DNA of 64,000 nucleotides. Source: Bradyrhizobium arachidis (GTDB taxonomy: Bacteria > Pseudomonadota > Alphaproteobacteria > Rhizobiales > Xanthobacteraceae). Under the pieces are notes generated by a model that worked only from the letters and a program-made list of their open reading frames with translations, ran no database searches and had not been told where the DNA came from. The position numbers were made by a program, and so were the translations under genes. Shown here piece by piece: positions 36,849-45,005 of the stretch. Where the stretch lies: assembly GCF_015291705.1 (NCBI RefSeq), contig NZ_CP030050.1, positions 682,001 through 746,000 on the forward strand, written 5' to 3'. The stretch's first letter is position 1. Each line of letters opens with the position of its first letter.

Positions 36849-38036
36849 TCACGCCTTCTCCAGCGCCGCCGTCAGATCCTCGATCAGATCGTCCGCATGC
36901 TCGAGGCCTGCGGAGAAACGGATGAATCCCTCGCTGATGCCGAGCGCGGCACGGTCTTCCGGCTTCAGGCGCTGATGCGTCGTGGTCGCCGGATGCGTGA
37001 CGAGGCTCTTGGCATCGCCGAGATTGTTCGAGATCTTCGCAAGCTTGAGCTCGTTGAGCACGCGGAACGCCGCCGCCTTGCCGCCCTTGACCTCGAAGCC
37101 GACCAGCGTCGAGCCGCCGCGCATCTGCTTCTTCACCAGCGCCGCCTGCGGATGATCGGCGCGACCGGGATAGACCAGCCGCGAAATCTTCGGATGGCTC
37201 GCCAGTGCCTCTGCGATCCGCGCAGCCGTATCGGTCTGCGCGCGCACGCGCACGCCGAGCGTCTCCAGGCCCTTCAGGAGAACCCACGCGTTGAAGGGCG
37301 AGATCGACGGGCCGGTCTGGCGCATGAAATTGTGGATGTGCTCGGCGATGAAGGCTTCCGACGACAGGATGATGCCGCCAAGGCAGCGGCCCTGGCCGTC
37401 GATGTGCTTGGTCGCGGAGTAGACGACGACGTCGGCGCCCAGCGCGAGTGGGCTCTGCCAGATCGGCGTCGCGAACACGTTGTCGACGACGAGCCGCGCG
37501 CCGCCCTTGTGCGCGATCTCAGCGATGCCGGGAATGTCGAGCACGTCTAGCGTCGGGTTGGTCGGACTCTCCAGGAAGAACGTCTTGGTGTTGGGCCTTA
37601 CGGCCCGCTGCCACTCGTCGAGATTGGCTCCGTCGACCAGCGTGGTCTCGATGCCGTAGCGCGGCAAGAGGTCCTGGATGACGTAGAGACACGAGCCGAA
37701 CAGGGCGCGGGAGGCCACCACGTGATCGCCGGCCTTCAGCGGCGCCAGGATCGCCGTGGTCACCGCGGCCATGCCGGTTGCCGCCGAGCGGGCGGCTTCG
37801 GCGCCTTCGAGCTCGATCATGCGGCGCTCGAACATCGCGATCGTCGGGTTGGAGTAGCGCGAATAGATGAAGCCGGGGTCCTCGCCCTTGAACCGCGCCT
37901 CGCACTCCTCGGCGCTGTTGTAGACGTAGCCTTGCGTCAAAAACAGCGCCTCCGACGTCTCGCCATATTGCGAGCGCAGGGTGCCGGAATGGACCAGGCG
38001 GGTTTCGGGACGGTAGTTGGCAGGCGACTTCGACAT
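36849..38036 (-). CDS. metZ: O-succinylhomoserine sulfhydrylase
   Basis: A PLP enzyme of the Cys/Met metabolism family (395 residues) that makes homocysteine from O-succinylhomoserine and sulfide. Motifs: SRYSNPTIAMFERRM, SAATGMAAVTTAIL, LVVDNVFATPIWQSPL, and the PLP Lys in VVYSATKHIDGQGRC. It begins at ATG 38036 with GGAGGG four bases upstream; the longer frame to 38114 is riboswitch leader. SAM-II control upstream fits methionine synthesis. Confidence 0.94.
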   Translation of the reverse strand: MSKSPANYRPETRLVHSGTLRSQYGETSEALFLTQGYVYNSAEECEARFKGEDPGFIYSRYSNPTIAMFERRMIELEGAEAARSAATGMAAVTTAILAPLKAGDHVVASRALFGSCLYVIQDLLPRYGIETTLVDGANLDEWQRAVRPNTKTFFLESPTNPTLDVLDIPGIAEIAHKGGARLVVDNVFATPIWQSPLALGADVVVYSATKHIDGQGRCLGGIILSSEAFIAEHIHNFMRQTGPSISPFNAWVLLKGLETLGVRVRAQTDTAARIAEALASHPKISRLVYPGRADHPQAALVKKQMRGGSTLVGFEVKGGKAAAFRVLNELKLAKISNNLGDAKSLVTHPATTTHQRLKPEDRAALGISEGFIRFSAGLEHADDLIEDLTAALEKA

Positions 38037-38075
38037 AGGACCCTCCGATATGACCGTCTCGTCGAAAACGGTCAC

Positions 38076-38128
38076 AAAAAAACCGGCCTGGATATCTCCA
38101 CGGGCCGGGATCACAGAGGTCCCCGGCC
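38076..38128 (-). terminator. Expression platform of the SAM-II riboswitch: terminator and alternative hairpin
   Basis: On the minus strand CCGGCCCGTGG and CCAGGCCGG pair to form a hairpin (38083-38108) followed by seven T (38082-38076). An overlapping alternative hairpin GGCCGGGGACC / GATCCCGGCC (38103-38128) uses the same CCCGGCC segment. The two are mutually exclusive, as expected of terminator and antiterminator. Further down, TGACCGT/ACGGTCA (38051-38074) forms another small stem before the ribosome site. Confidence 0.72.
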
Positions 38129-38185
38129 TGTTTAGCGACTTATTTAACGTGGCTGCAAGCCGGCCGGCTCAAATCACCACGGGAT
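38127..38185 (-). promoter_or_regulatory. SAM-II riboswitch
   Basis: The minus strand reads CCCGTGGTGATTTGAGCCGG, then CCGGCTTGCAGCCACGTTAA, then ATAAGTCGCTAAACAGG. This is the SAM-II aptamer of alphaproteobacterial met genes: GTGATTTG, the GGCTTGCAGCCACG hairpin arm closing CGTGG, and the pseudoknot strand GTCGCTAAA. It senses S-adenosylmethionine and lies about 90 nt before the metZ start. Confidence 0.93.
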
Positions 38186-38270
38186 AAGTGTTGCTCATAT
38201 TCCGCAATGCCCTTTCCGTCAAGGCGTCCATCGGATAGCCGTAAAAGGCTAGTATTTCCGGCATGTCCGG

Positions 38271-39407
38271 ATGCGTTTGCCCCCTGATGAGGACCCCCGG
38301 TTGAGCTTTACGGTTGCCGCCGACGCCAATGGTATCCTGCCCGACCGCATGATCGCGGCGATGGCGGAAGCAGGCCTCATCCTGCCCGAATACGATTTCG
38401 TCGAAAGCCAGATCCAGCCGGCAAGCCTCGATCTGCGCCTCGGGGACATCGCCTATCGCGTCCGCGCCAGCTTCCTGCCAGGCCCCGGCGCCACCGTCGC
38501 CGAGCGCATCGACGAATTGAAGCTGCATGAGTTCAGCCTCGCCGACGGTGCGGTGCTGGAGACCAACTGCGTCTACATCGTGCCGCTGCTCGAGAGCCTG
38601 GCGCTGCCGCCGGAGATCGTCGCGGCCGCGAACCCCAAGAGCTCGACCGGCCGGCTCGACGTCTTCACCCGCGTCATCGCTGACGGCACCCGCCGCTTCG
38701 ACATGATCGGCGCCGGCTATCACGGCCCGCTTTATGCCGAGATCAGCCCGAAGACGTTTCCGGTGCTGGTGCGCGAGGGCTCGCGCCTGTCGCAGGTGCG
38801 CTTCCGCACAGGTGACGCCATCCTCAATGCCGACGAGCTCGACGGCTTGCATGCTGCCGAGCGCCTCGTCGACATCGACGATGCCGATCTCTCCGGCGGC
38901 GTCGCCGTCTCGGTCGATCTCTCTGGCGAGAAGGCCAACGGCTTCGTCGGCTATCGTGCCAAGCGCCACACCGGCGTCGTCGATGTCGATCGCCGCGCCG
39001 GCTATGCGGTGGAAGATTTCTGGGAGCCGATCTCGGCCCGTCCTGATGGTAGCCTGATCCTCGACCCCGGCGAGTTCTACATCCTCGCCTCCAAGGAAGC
39101 GGTGCAGGTGCCGCCGGATTACGCCGCGGAGATGGTGCCGTTCGATCCGCTGGTCGGCGAATTCCGCGTGCACTATGCCGGCTTCTTCGATCCCGGCTTC
39201 GGCTATGCCGGCGCTGGCGGGCAGGGCGCACGCGCCGTGCTGGAAGTGCGATCGCGCGAGGTGCCGTTCATCCTCGAGCACGGCCAGATCGTCGGTCGTC
39301 TCGTCTACGAGAAGATGCTGGCGCGCCCCGACGCGATGTACGGCCAGCGCATCGGTTCCAACTACCAGGCGCAAGGACTGAAGCTGAGCAAGCATTTTCG
39401 GGTGTAG
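38271..39407 (+). CDS. dcd: dCTP deaminase-like protein, internally duplicated
   Basis: A 378-residue protein, twice the usual dCTP deaminase length. It contains two trimeric dUTPase-fold segments. The first has SQIQPASLDLRLGDIAYRVR, NPKSSTGRLDVFTRVI and GYHGPLYAEI. The second has LDPGEFYILASKEAVQVPPD, VPFDPLVGEFRVHYAGFFDP and FGYAGAGGQGARAVLEV. The family makes dUTP from dCTP. This long form is common in alphaproteobacteria, and a monomer of this kind would carry two pseudo-equivalent sites. It is divergent from metZ. Confidence 0.87.
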   Translation: MRLPPDEDPRLSFTVAADANGILPDRMIAAMAEAGLILPEYDFVESQIQPASLDLRLGDIAYRVRASFLPGPGATVAERIDELKLHEFSLADGAVLETNCVYIVPLLESLALPPEIVAAANPKSSTGRLDVFTRVIADGTRRFDMIGAGYHGPLYAEISPKTFPVLVREGSRLSQVRFRTGDAILNADELDGLHAAERLVDIDDADLSGGVAVSVDLSGEKANGFVGYRAKRHTGVVDVDRRAGYAVEDFWEPISARPDGSLILDPGEFYILASKEAVQVPPDYAAEMVPFDPLVGEFRVHYAGFFDPGFGYAGAGGQGARAVLEVRSREVPFILEHGQIVGRLVYEKMLARPDAMYGQRIGSNYQAQGLKLSKHFRV

Positions 39408-39421
39408 CAGCACACTCCGCT

Positions 39422-39523
39422 GTCATGCCCCGGCTTGACCGGGGCATCCAGTACGCCGCGGCCTCTCGATTTGATCACGTCCGCCTCGGAGTACTGGATC
39501 GCCCCATCAAGTCGGGCGATGAC
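39422..39523. repeat. Intergenic palindromic repeat (GTCATGCCCCGG...GGCGATGAC type)
   Basis: GTCATGCCCCGGCTTGACCG and GGCATCCAGTAC face GTACTGGATCGCCCC and GGGCGATGAC. It is translated in one frame as a repeat-derived N-terminus (MPRLDRGIQ...), which should not be included in the PAS gene. Confidence 0.8.
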
Positions 39524-39577
39524 ACCGAATGTGTGGCAGGATGCGCAACGAAATCCAGCGACATGCGAGGTCTCACC

Positions 39578-39991
39578 ATGACCGATCAATCCGAGCTCGA
39601 CGCAAGAATCCTCAACGACGCCGCGGACGCGCTGATCTATTCCGATCGCTCCGGTACGATCACGCGCTGGAATCGCGCTTCGACCGCGCTGTTCGGCTTC
39701 AGCGCCAATGAGGCGCTCGGCCAGAACCTCGACCTCATCATTCCCGAGCATCTGCGCGCCGCGCACTGGAAGGGTTTTGAGGCTGCGCTCGCGAGCGGGA
39801 CGATGAAGCTTGCGGGCAAGCCGACGCTGACCCGCGCGCTGCACAAGAGCGGGCGCAAGCTTTACATCGAGATGACCTTCGCGCTGGTGCGGGATACCGG
39901 CGGCGCGGTGCAGGGATCGGTGGCGATGGCACGCGACGTCACCGAGCGCGTCGAGCGAGAGCGCGCCGCGAGGCTTGCACAAAATTCGTGA
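39578..39991 (+). CDS. Small PAS-domain protein
   Basis: A 137-residue single PAS domain: ILNDAADALIYSDRSGTITRWNRASTALFGFS, then HKSGRKLYIEMTFALVRD, ending in ARDVTERVERERAA. There is no output domain, so it would act by protein contact or be a sensor partner. The ATG at 39578 has GAGG upstream; longer frames run into the repeat. Confidence 0.85.
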   Translation: MTDQSELDARILNDAADALIYSDRSGTITRWNRASTALFGFSANEALGQNLDLIIPEHLRAAHWKGFEAALASGTMKLAGKPTLTRALHKSGRKLYIEMTFALVRDTGGAVQGSVAMARDVTERVERERAARLAQNS

Positions 39992-40095
39992 TGCGGAATT
40001 GACGGGCCGCCGCGCAGGGCGTCCTGCATAAGCGTCAGGTTGCCTGCTACCAGTCGCAGTGACACACTCGATCAAAACCACGATCGGGAGTGAAC

Positions 40096-41148
40096 ATGAC
40101 CGCAGCAGTAGATGCCGCCCAAGCAGCACAATGGAAGCGCTGGCGCGCGGTCGCAGACCTCTATCACGCCTATTTCACCGGTCTCATCCTCACGGTCGTC
40201 ACGCGACGCGGCACGGCGGATGCGGCGGAGTTTGTCTTCCGCGTGTTCCGTCGCCAGCAGCAGGAGCGCTTCCTGCCCGGGCTCAAGAAGCTCGGGATCG
40301 ATCATCTGCCGCCGGCAGTGGCCGCCGCGCAATATCACTACCTCTCCAACTGGATCGGCGGCGTGCATGTCGAATACATGTACGAGAGCGACACCAAGGC
40401 CTGGATCCGCTATCCGCCGCCGCGCTGGATCTGGAAGGGCACCGCGATCTGCGGCGTGCCGGGCGAGGTGAGCCGCGCGATGCTGCGCGGCTGGCACGCC
40501 AACAACGGCGTCGCGCTCGGCGATATCAGGCTCGGCTTCGTCTGCACCAAGCAGAGCGTCGATGGCCAGGACGGACTCGAAGGCTACTATCATCAATACG
40601 ACCATCCCCTCGAGCTGGACCAGCGCCTCGTCTTCGCGCGGCATCTGGAGGCACCGTTGTTCGATGCCAAGACAGCGCCCGAGCTCCCTGTCGCGAGTTG
40701 GCCAAAGCCGCGGCTTGAAAAAGCCTATCGCAACTACGCGATGGAATATGTGCGCACCGCAGCTCCCGTGATGGTGCAGCTGTTCGGGCCGGAGGATGCC
40801 GGCTATCTCCTGCATCTCACGGGCAAGCTGATCGGCATGCAGTATTTCGATGAGGTCGCGGCTGCGCTGTCGATGCGCCGCGGTGGCGCGGGCGATTTCG
40901 CATCGTTTCTGAACGCGCTGTTCGCCGCGCAGGATGATGCGACAGAGACCACACAATCCGAAGGCAGCTTCGAAATCCGCCAGCAGAGCTGGAAGCTGAT
41001 GGACGATGTCGCCGATTATCACCGGACCTGCGCCAAGGTGCTCGAAGGATTGTTCGAGGGCCTCGCCGCGGGATGCGGCCGGCATATCGGTGTACAGACG
41101 CGAGCCGCCGCCGGTGGACGTCCGCCGCTGGTCTGGACAATTGGATAG
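40096..41148 (+). CDS. Protein of unknown function
   Basis: A 350-residue soluble protein with no signal peptide. It is rich in aromatic residues and histidine in the first half: ADLYHAYFTGLILTVVTRRG, QYHYLSNWIGGVHVEYMYES, YPPPRWIWKGTAICGVPGEV and EGYYHQYDHPLELDQRLVFA. I do not recognise the family. The regular His/Tyr/Trp content suggests an enzyme with a metal or ligand site. The ATG at 40096 has GGGAG upstream. It stands alone, between the PAS gene and a repeat. Confidence 0.72.
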   Translation: MTAAVDAAQAAQWKRWRAVADLYHAYFTGLILTVVTRRGTADAAEFVFRVFRRQQQERFLPGLKKLGIDHLPPAVAAAQYHYLSNWIGGVHVEYMYESDTKAWIRYPPPRWIWKGTAICGVPGEVSRAMLRGWHANNGVALGDIRLGFVCTKQSVDGQDGLEGYYHQYDHPLELDQRLVFARHLEAPLFDAKTAPELPVASWPKPRLEKAYRNYAMEYVRTAAPVMVQLFGPEDAGYLLHLTGKLIGMQYFDEVAAALSMRRGGAGDFASFLNALFAAQDDATETTQSEGSFEIRQQSWKLMDDVADYHRTCAKVLEGLFEGLAAGCGRHIGVQTRAAAGGRPPLVWTIG

Positions 41149-41172
41149 GCGATACTGTCGCCGCGAACTTCG

Positions 41173-41307
41173 CCTCTCCCCGCGCGCGGGGAGAGGCCGA
41201 CGCGCGTAGCGCGGCGGGTGAGGGGGACTCTCCGCGAGTCTAGCTGTCACCTTCCTTGCGGATGGGCCCCTCACCCCGACCCTCTCCCCGTAAGAACGGG
41301 GAGAGGG
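41173..41307. repeat. Intergenic palindromic repeat (CCTCTCCCC...GGGGAGAGG type)
   Basis: CCTCTCCCCGCGCGCGGGGA with GAGG, and CCTCTCCCCGTAAGAACGGG with GAGAGGG, flank CGCGTAGCGCGGCGGGTGAG. It sits in the gap 41149-41496, where nothing else is recognised except the MATE leader. Confidence 0.72.
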
Positions 41308-41496
41308 AGAAGAGAGGGAGAGGAGCCGCAATTCCACGGGCTGGAATGCGATGCCGCAGGGCACGCCTGCACCTGACGCAGGAGGAATCGGCAATGGCCG
41401 TGCTAACAACCACCGCAGCGCCTTCCGCGCGAAGACATTGATTGGCACACCTGTTCATTGCCGCGCCGCAAATGGCGCCTGCGCCCGGGAGAGGAC

Positions 41497-42939
41497 ATGT
41501 CCGACATCGCCGAAATCCCGGTCGATGAGCAAGAGCGCCCGCTGCCACCGCCTCCGCCTCCCGTGAAGAGCGCGCTGACCGACGGGCCGATCCTGCGCAC
41601 GCTGCTCTCTCTCGCCTGGCCGAACGTGATCGCGCTGTCGGCCGGCACCTGCACGGTGATCGCGGAGACCTCCTATATCGGCCGGCTCGGCGTCGAGGCG
41701 CTGGCTGCGATGGCGCTGGTGTTTCCGACAGTGATCCTGACCATGACGATGTCCGGCGGCGCCATGGGCGGCGCGGTGGCTTCCGCCATCGCACGCGCGC
41801 TCGGCGCCGGCGATCGCGAGCGTGCCGGCACGCTCGCCATGCATGCGATGCTGATCGGCATCAGCTTCGGCCTCGTCTTCATGCTGGGCATGCTGATCTT
41901 CGGGCCCAGGGTGCTCGAAATGCTCGGCGGCCGCGGCGATGTGCTGACGCACGCGATCGCCTACACGCAGGTTTTTTTCGGCGGCGCGGTGCTGCCCTGG
42001 CTGCTCAACACCATGGCCGGCGTTTTGCGCGGCACCGGCAACATGAAGCTGCCGTCGTTCCTCATCCTCAACTCCGCGGCCTGGCAGATCGTGCTCGGCG
42101 GTACGCTCGGCCTCGGGCTCGGCCCTGTGCCGCAGCTCGGCATGCGCGGCGTCGCGGCCGGCGCGCTGATCGCCTACACCATGAACATCTGCATCATGGG
42201 CTGGTACCTGTTCTCCGGCCGCGCGCGGATCGCACCGAAGCTGCGCGGGCTTCGCATCCAATGGGCGATGTTCTTCGACATTCTGAAGGTCGGCGCCATC
42301 GCCTGCTTCTCGCCGCTGCAATCGGTGCTGACGATCTCGATCTTCACCCACATGCTGGCGAAATTTGGCACGGCGATCCTTGCCGGCTACGGCATCGGCG
42401 CGCGGCTGGAATTTCTGCTGACCTCGATCGCGTTCTCGTTCGGCATCGCTTGCGTGCCGATGGTCGGCATGGCGATCGGCGCGGGCCGTATCGTGCGGGC
42501 CCGGCGCATCGCCTGGATCGCCAGTGCCGCCGCCTTCGTGGCGGTCGGGACGCCGGCATGTCTCGTTGCGATATTCCCCGATCTCTGGGTCAACATCTTC
42601 ACTGACAGCGCGGCCGTGCGCGCGGCGAGCCATCAATATCTCTCGACGGTCGGGCCGTTCTACGCCTTCTTCGGCCTTGCCACGACGATGTATTTCTCCT
42701 CGCAAGGGGCGGCGAAGGTGATCGGTCCGGTGCTGGCGCAGACCGCGCGGCTGATCTACATCTCGGCCGCCGGCTGGTGGCTGTCGACGCATGAGGCGAC
42801 CGCGCAGAGCTTCTTCTGGCTGGCCGCAAGCTCGATGGTCCTGCTCGGCCTGCTGTCATGCTCCAGCGTGGTGCTGACGCGCTGGGGACCGCGCGACAGC
42901 AAGCCGGCGATCAGGCCGGCGCTGTCGGCCGCGGATTAG
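41497..42939 (+). CDS. MATE-family multidrug/toxin efflux transporter
   Basis: A 480-residue inner-membrane antiporter with about 12 helices in two related halves. LSLAWPNVIALSAGTCTVIAETSYIGRLG and AGVLRGTGNMKLPSFLILNS are in the first half, and ILAGYGIGARLEFLLTSIAFSFGIACVPMVG in the second. The N-terminus has a proline run (RPLPPPPPPVKSAL). The ATG at 41497 follows GAGAGG. The substrate is unknown; cationic drugs or flavonoids are possible in a rhizobial setting. Confidence 0.9.
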   Translation: MSDIAEIPVDEQERPLPPPPPPVKSALTDGPILRTLLSLAWPNVIALSAGTCTVIAETSYIGRLGVEALAAMALVFPTVILTMTMSGGAMGGAVASAIARALGAGDRERAGTLAMHAMLIGISFGLVFMLGMLIFGPRVLEMLGGRGDVLTHAIAYTQVFFGGAVLPWLLNTMAGVLRGTGNMKLPSFLILNSAAWQIVLGGTLGLGLGPVPQLGMRGVAAGALIAYTMNICIMGWYLFSGRARIAPKLRGLRIQWAMFFDILKVGAIACFSPLQSVLTISIFTHMLAKFGTAILAGYGIGARLEFLLTSIAFSFGIACVPMVGMAIGAGRIVRARRIAWIASAAAFVAVGTPACLVAIFPDLWVNIFTDSAAVRAASHQYLSTVGPFYAFFGLATTMYFSSQGAAKVIGPVLAQTARLIYISAAGWWLSTHEATAQSFFWLAASSMVLLGLLSCSSVVLTRWGPRDSKPAIRPALSAAD

Positions 42940-43082
42940 GCGCGTCAGCCGGATTTTTGTTTCCGAATATTTCCATTCGTCGCCTGGCAATACCGGGTAA
43001 CGACGGCTACGCCTTGCGAAGGCTCCGCGCCAGCTCCTGCGAACAATTTCGCCGCGAGTCCACCAGAAGCACGGAAGCCCAC

Positions 43083-43769
43083 ATGACCTCGATTTCGTCG
43101 CTCTCCGCCCACCATCACCACGCATCGCCATTGCAGCGGCTGCAAGACGAGCTGCAAACGGAAGTCAGTTCCGGCGCGATCAGTTCGACCGATCAAACGG
43201 CGCTGTCGTCCGCGCTCGGCGATATCGATTCCGCCTTGCAATCGAGCACGACCGGCGATCAGTCCAGCGGCAGCCGGCTGTCGCCCGGCGCGTTCGGTTC
43301 GAAGATCGATGATCTCATCCAGCAGGAGGTTTCGAGCGGTAAGCTGACCGATCAGCAGGCCACCGAGCTGCAAGGCATCTTCAAGGCGGCGTTCTCGCAA
43401 GGCCCCGGCGGGCCGGGTGGCGCAGGCGGACCGCCTCCCGGACCGCCGCCGTCGGACGGCTCTTCCGTCAGCGACACGGATAGTTCATCGAGTGGCAATC
43501 CGCTGGTGGACTTGCTTCAGCAATTCCTTCAGTCGCTGACAAGCTCGCTCACGGATTCGACCTCGTCCAGCGCGACGGGATCAGGCGATACGACGACCGG
43601 GAACAGCACGGATAGTTCGTCAAGCAGCACGTCGGCGACGGAGCTGCTGCAACAATTTCTCCAATCGCTGAAGAACTCGCTCGACGATCAGACCTACAGT
43701 GCGGGATCGAGCGACGCGGCGACTGCAAACGCTTCGTTGTCCGGCGTCCTTCTCAACGACCGGGTCTGA
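43083..43769 (+). CDS. Low-complexity Ser/Thr/Gly-rich protein with a duplicated LLQQFLQSL motif
   Basis: A 228-residue hydrophilic protein lacking signal peptide and membrane segments. It starts MTSISSLSAHHHHASPLQRL. Two helical blocks (LQDELQTEVSSGAISSTDQT and IDDLIQQEVSSGKLTDQQAT) resemble each other. Then comes a Gly/Pro stretch, and two copies of LLQQFLQSLxxSLxD at about residues 139-153 and 195-209, separated by Ser-rich linkers. The pattern of short repeats is typical of secreted or EF-hand-adjacent rhizobial proteins of unknown role. Confidence 0.7.
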   Translation: MTSISSLSAHHHHASPLQRLQDELQTEVSSGAISSTDQTALSSALGDIDSALQSSTTGDQSSGSRLSPGAFGSKIDDLIQQEVSSGKLTDQQATELQGIFKAAFSQGPGGPGGAGGPPPGPPPSDGSSVSDTDSSSSGNPLVDLLQQFLQSLTSSLTDSTSSSATGSGDTTTGNSTDSSSSSTSATELLQQFLQSLKNSLDDQTYSAGSSDAATANASLSGVLLNDRV

Positions 43770-43802
43770 TAGCCCCCGACGCATCACGCCCCCTGACCCG
43801 GT

Positions 43803-43843
43803 GCAACCATCCTTCGTGCCCCGAAGGATGGTTGCTTCGTTTT
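43803..43843 (+). terminator. Rho-independent terminator
   Basis: A perfect 14-bp stem GCAACCATCCTTCG / CGAAGGATGGTTGC with loop TGCCC is followed by TTCGTTTT. It ends the Ser-rich gene and separates it from the convergent gene at 43881. Confidence 0.9.
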
Positions 43844-43880
43844 CCGGAGCTGCCAAGCGGCGGTACTGCGCGCGTGCGAT

Positions 43881-44369
43881 CTAGCGATGTTTGTGGCGGC
43901 GATGGCCGCCACCGCCGGCATTGGCGAGCCGCATCAATTGCGGGATCATCGCCATCATGTCACCGCCGCCGGCGCCGCCGAGCATGCCCATGATATCGCC
44001 GCCGCCCATGCCGCCGAATCCGGCCGGCATGGTGCCGCCGCCCATCGGCATGTAGCCGCCGTAATTGGGCGCGCCGAACCCCCCGCCGAGATTGCCGCCG
44101 GCGAGGCCGCCAAGACCACCACCAAACCCGCCGCCGCCATTCTCCATCATGCGGCTCATCATCGGGCCCATGGTCCGCATCAGCATGGCGAAGCGGCGCT
44201 TGCCCATCTTCGCCTTCATCATCTCCAGCATCGGCGCCATCTGGGTCATCATGTCCTCGCCGCCGGCAGCGCCGCCGCCGAGGAACTGCGCCTTTGCCGG
44301 CGCGCTCGAAATCGAAAACAGCAGCAGCACGGCGGCCGCCTGGCAGATCACCTTGTCCGCACCTCTCAT
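43881..44369 (-). CDS. Exported Gly/Met-rich protein
   Basis: A 162-residue protein. The signal peptide VICQAAAVLLLFSISSAPAK ends near AQ. A Met-rich helix (MMTQMAPMLEMMKAKMGKRR, LMRTMGPMMSRMM) follows. A long Gly-rich stretch with GYMPMGGG and GGGDIMGMLGG comes next, and a His/Arg tail GGGHRRHKHR ends the protein. Methionine and histidine content would suit copper or other metal binding, but no domain is recognised. The ATG at 44369 has GAGGAG upstream. Confidence 0.72.
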   Translation of the reverse strand: MRGADKVICQAAAVLLLFSISSAPAKAQFLGGGAAGGEDMMTQMAPMLEMMKAKMGKRRFAMLMRTMGPMMSRMMENGGGGFGGGLGGLAGGNLGGGFGAPNYGGYMPMGGGTMPAGFGGMGGGDIMGMLGGAGGGDMMAMIPQLMRLANAGGGGHRRHKHR

Positions 44370-44482
44370 GGCCTGCTCCTCGCGTGCGCGGCGCCGCCGG
44401 GAGAGCGGAGCCAACCGGACGCACGCGGCCATGGTTACGGCCGCCGAAGAGAGGGCTCTGTGCCTGAAGTCACAGAGCGTGT

Positions 44483-44881
44483 TCAGGCCGCGGGCGGAAA
44501 CGCCTTGTGCATCGCGACGACGGCTTCCTTCGTCTGCCCCTGCACATAGGGCGCAAGCTCGTTCGGCAGCATGTCGATGATCCAGACCAGGCGGCAGCTC
44601 TTGTCGCCTTCGGCGATCACCTGCACCGAGGCGCTGTAATGCTTCAGCCGTTCGCTGTCGATCGCATACACCAGCCGCTGCCGCGCATCGTCACAATCGA
44701 CCAGCACCTCGCGCGCGACGGAGCCGTTGGCGAAGGTGACGATGCGCGCCTCGCCATCGAGCGTGCAGGCGGTGACGAAGCCCGGCACCAGCCGCTGAGG
44801 CAGCGCGCCGAAATCGCGCACCGCGTCCCAGACGTCGCTCGCGGAGGCGGAGAGGGGAATGTCGTTGTGGATGGAGGCCAT
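44483..44881 (-). CDS. SRPBCC-family (START-like) protein
   Basis: A 132-residue polyketide-cyclase/START-like fold. Signature parts are NDIPLSASASDVWDAVRDFGALPQRLVPGF, EVLVDCDDARQRLVYAIDSE and CRLVWIIDMLPNELAPYVQG. It probably binds a small hydrophobic ligand. I start at ATG 44881 with GAGAGA upstream; the longer frame is repeat-derived. It is third in line after AraC and VOC genes, beyond a family A repeat. Confidence 0.84.
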   Translation of the reverse strand: MASIHNDIPLSASASDVWDAVRDFGALPQRLVPGFVTACTLDGEARIVTFANGSVAREVLVDCDDARQRLVYAIDSERLKHYSASVQVIAEGDKSCRLVWIIDMLPNELAPYVQGQTKEAVVAMHKAFPPAA

Positions 44882-44905
44882 GGTCTCTCTCATGAGATGG
44901 AGTTC

Positions 44906-44982
44906 GTAGGGTGGGCAAAGGCGCGAAGCGCCGTGCCCACCATTGATGGTTGGTGGGCACGCTTTCGCTTTGCCCACCCTAC
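44906..44982. repeat. Intergenic palindromic repeat, family A copy 4
   Basis: GTAGGGTGGGCAAAGGCG and CGCTTTGCCCACCCTAC flank GTGCCCACCAT / ATGGTTGGTGGGCAC. It is placed between two genes of the same direction (VOC and SRPBCC), so it would lie inside their transcript if they are co-transcribed. Confidence 0.86.
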
Positions 44983-45005
44983 GAAAGCGCGTGCGCGGCT
45001 AGCGC

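Noticed and set aside
39425..39577. N-terminal extension of the PAS protein (MPRLDRGIQ...)
   Set aside because: It is translated palindromic repeat; a good start with GAGG lies at 39578.
44882..44977. N-terminal extension of the SRPBCC protein
   Set aside because: It is translated family A repeat; the ATG at 44881 has a ribosome site.
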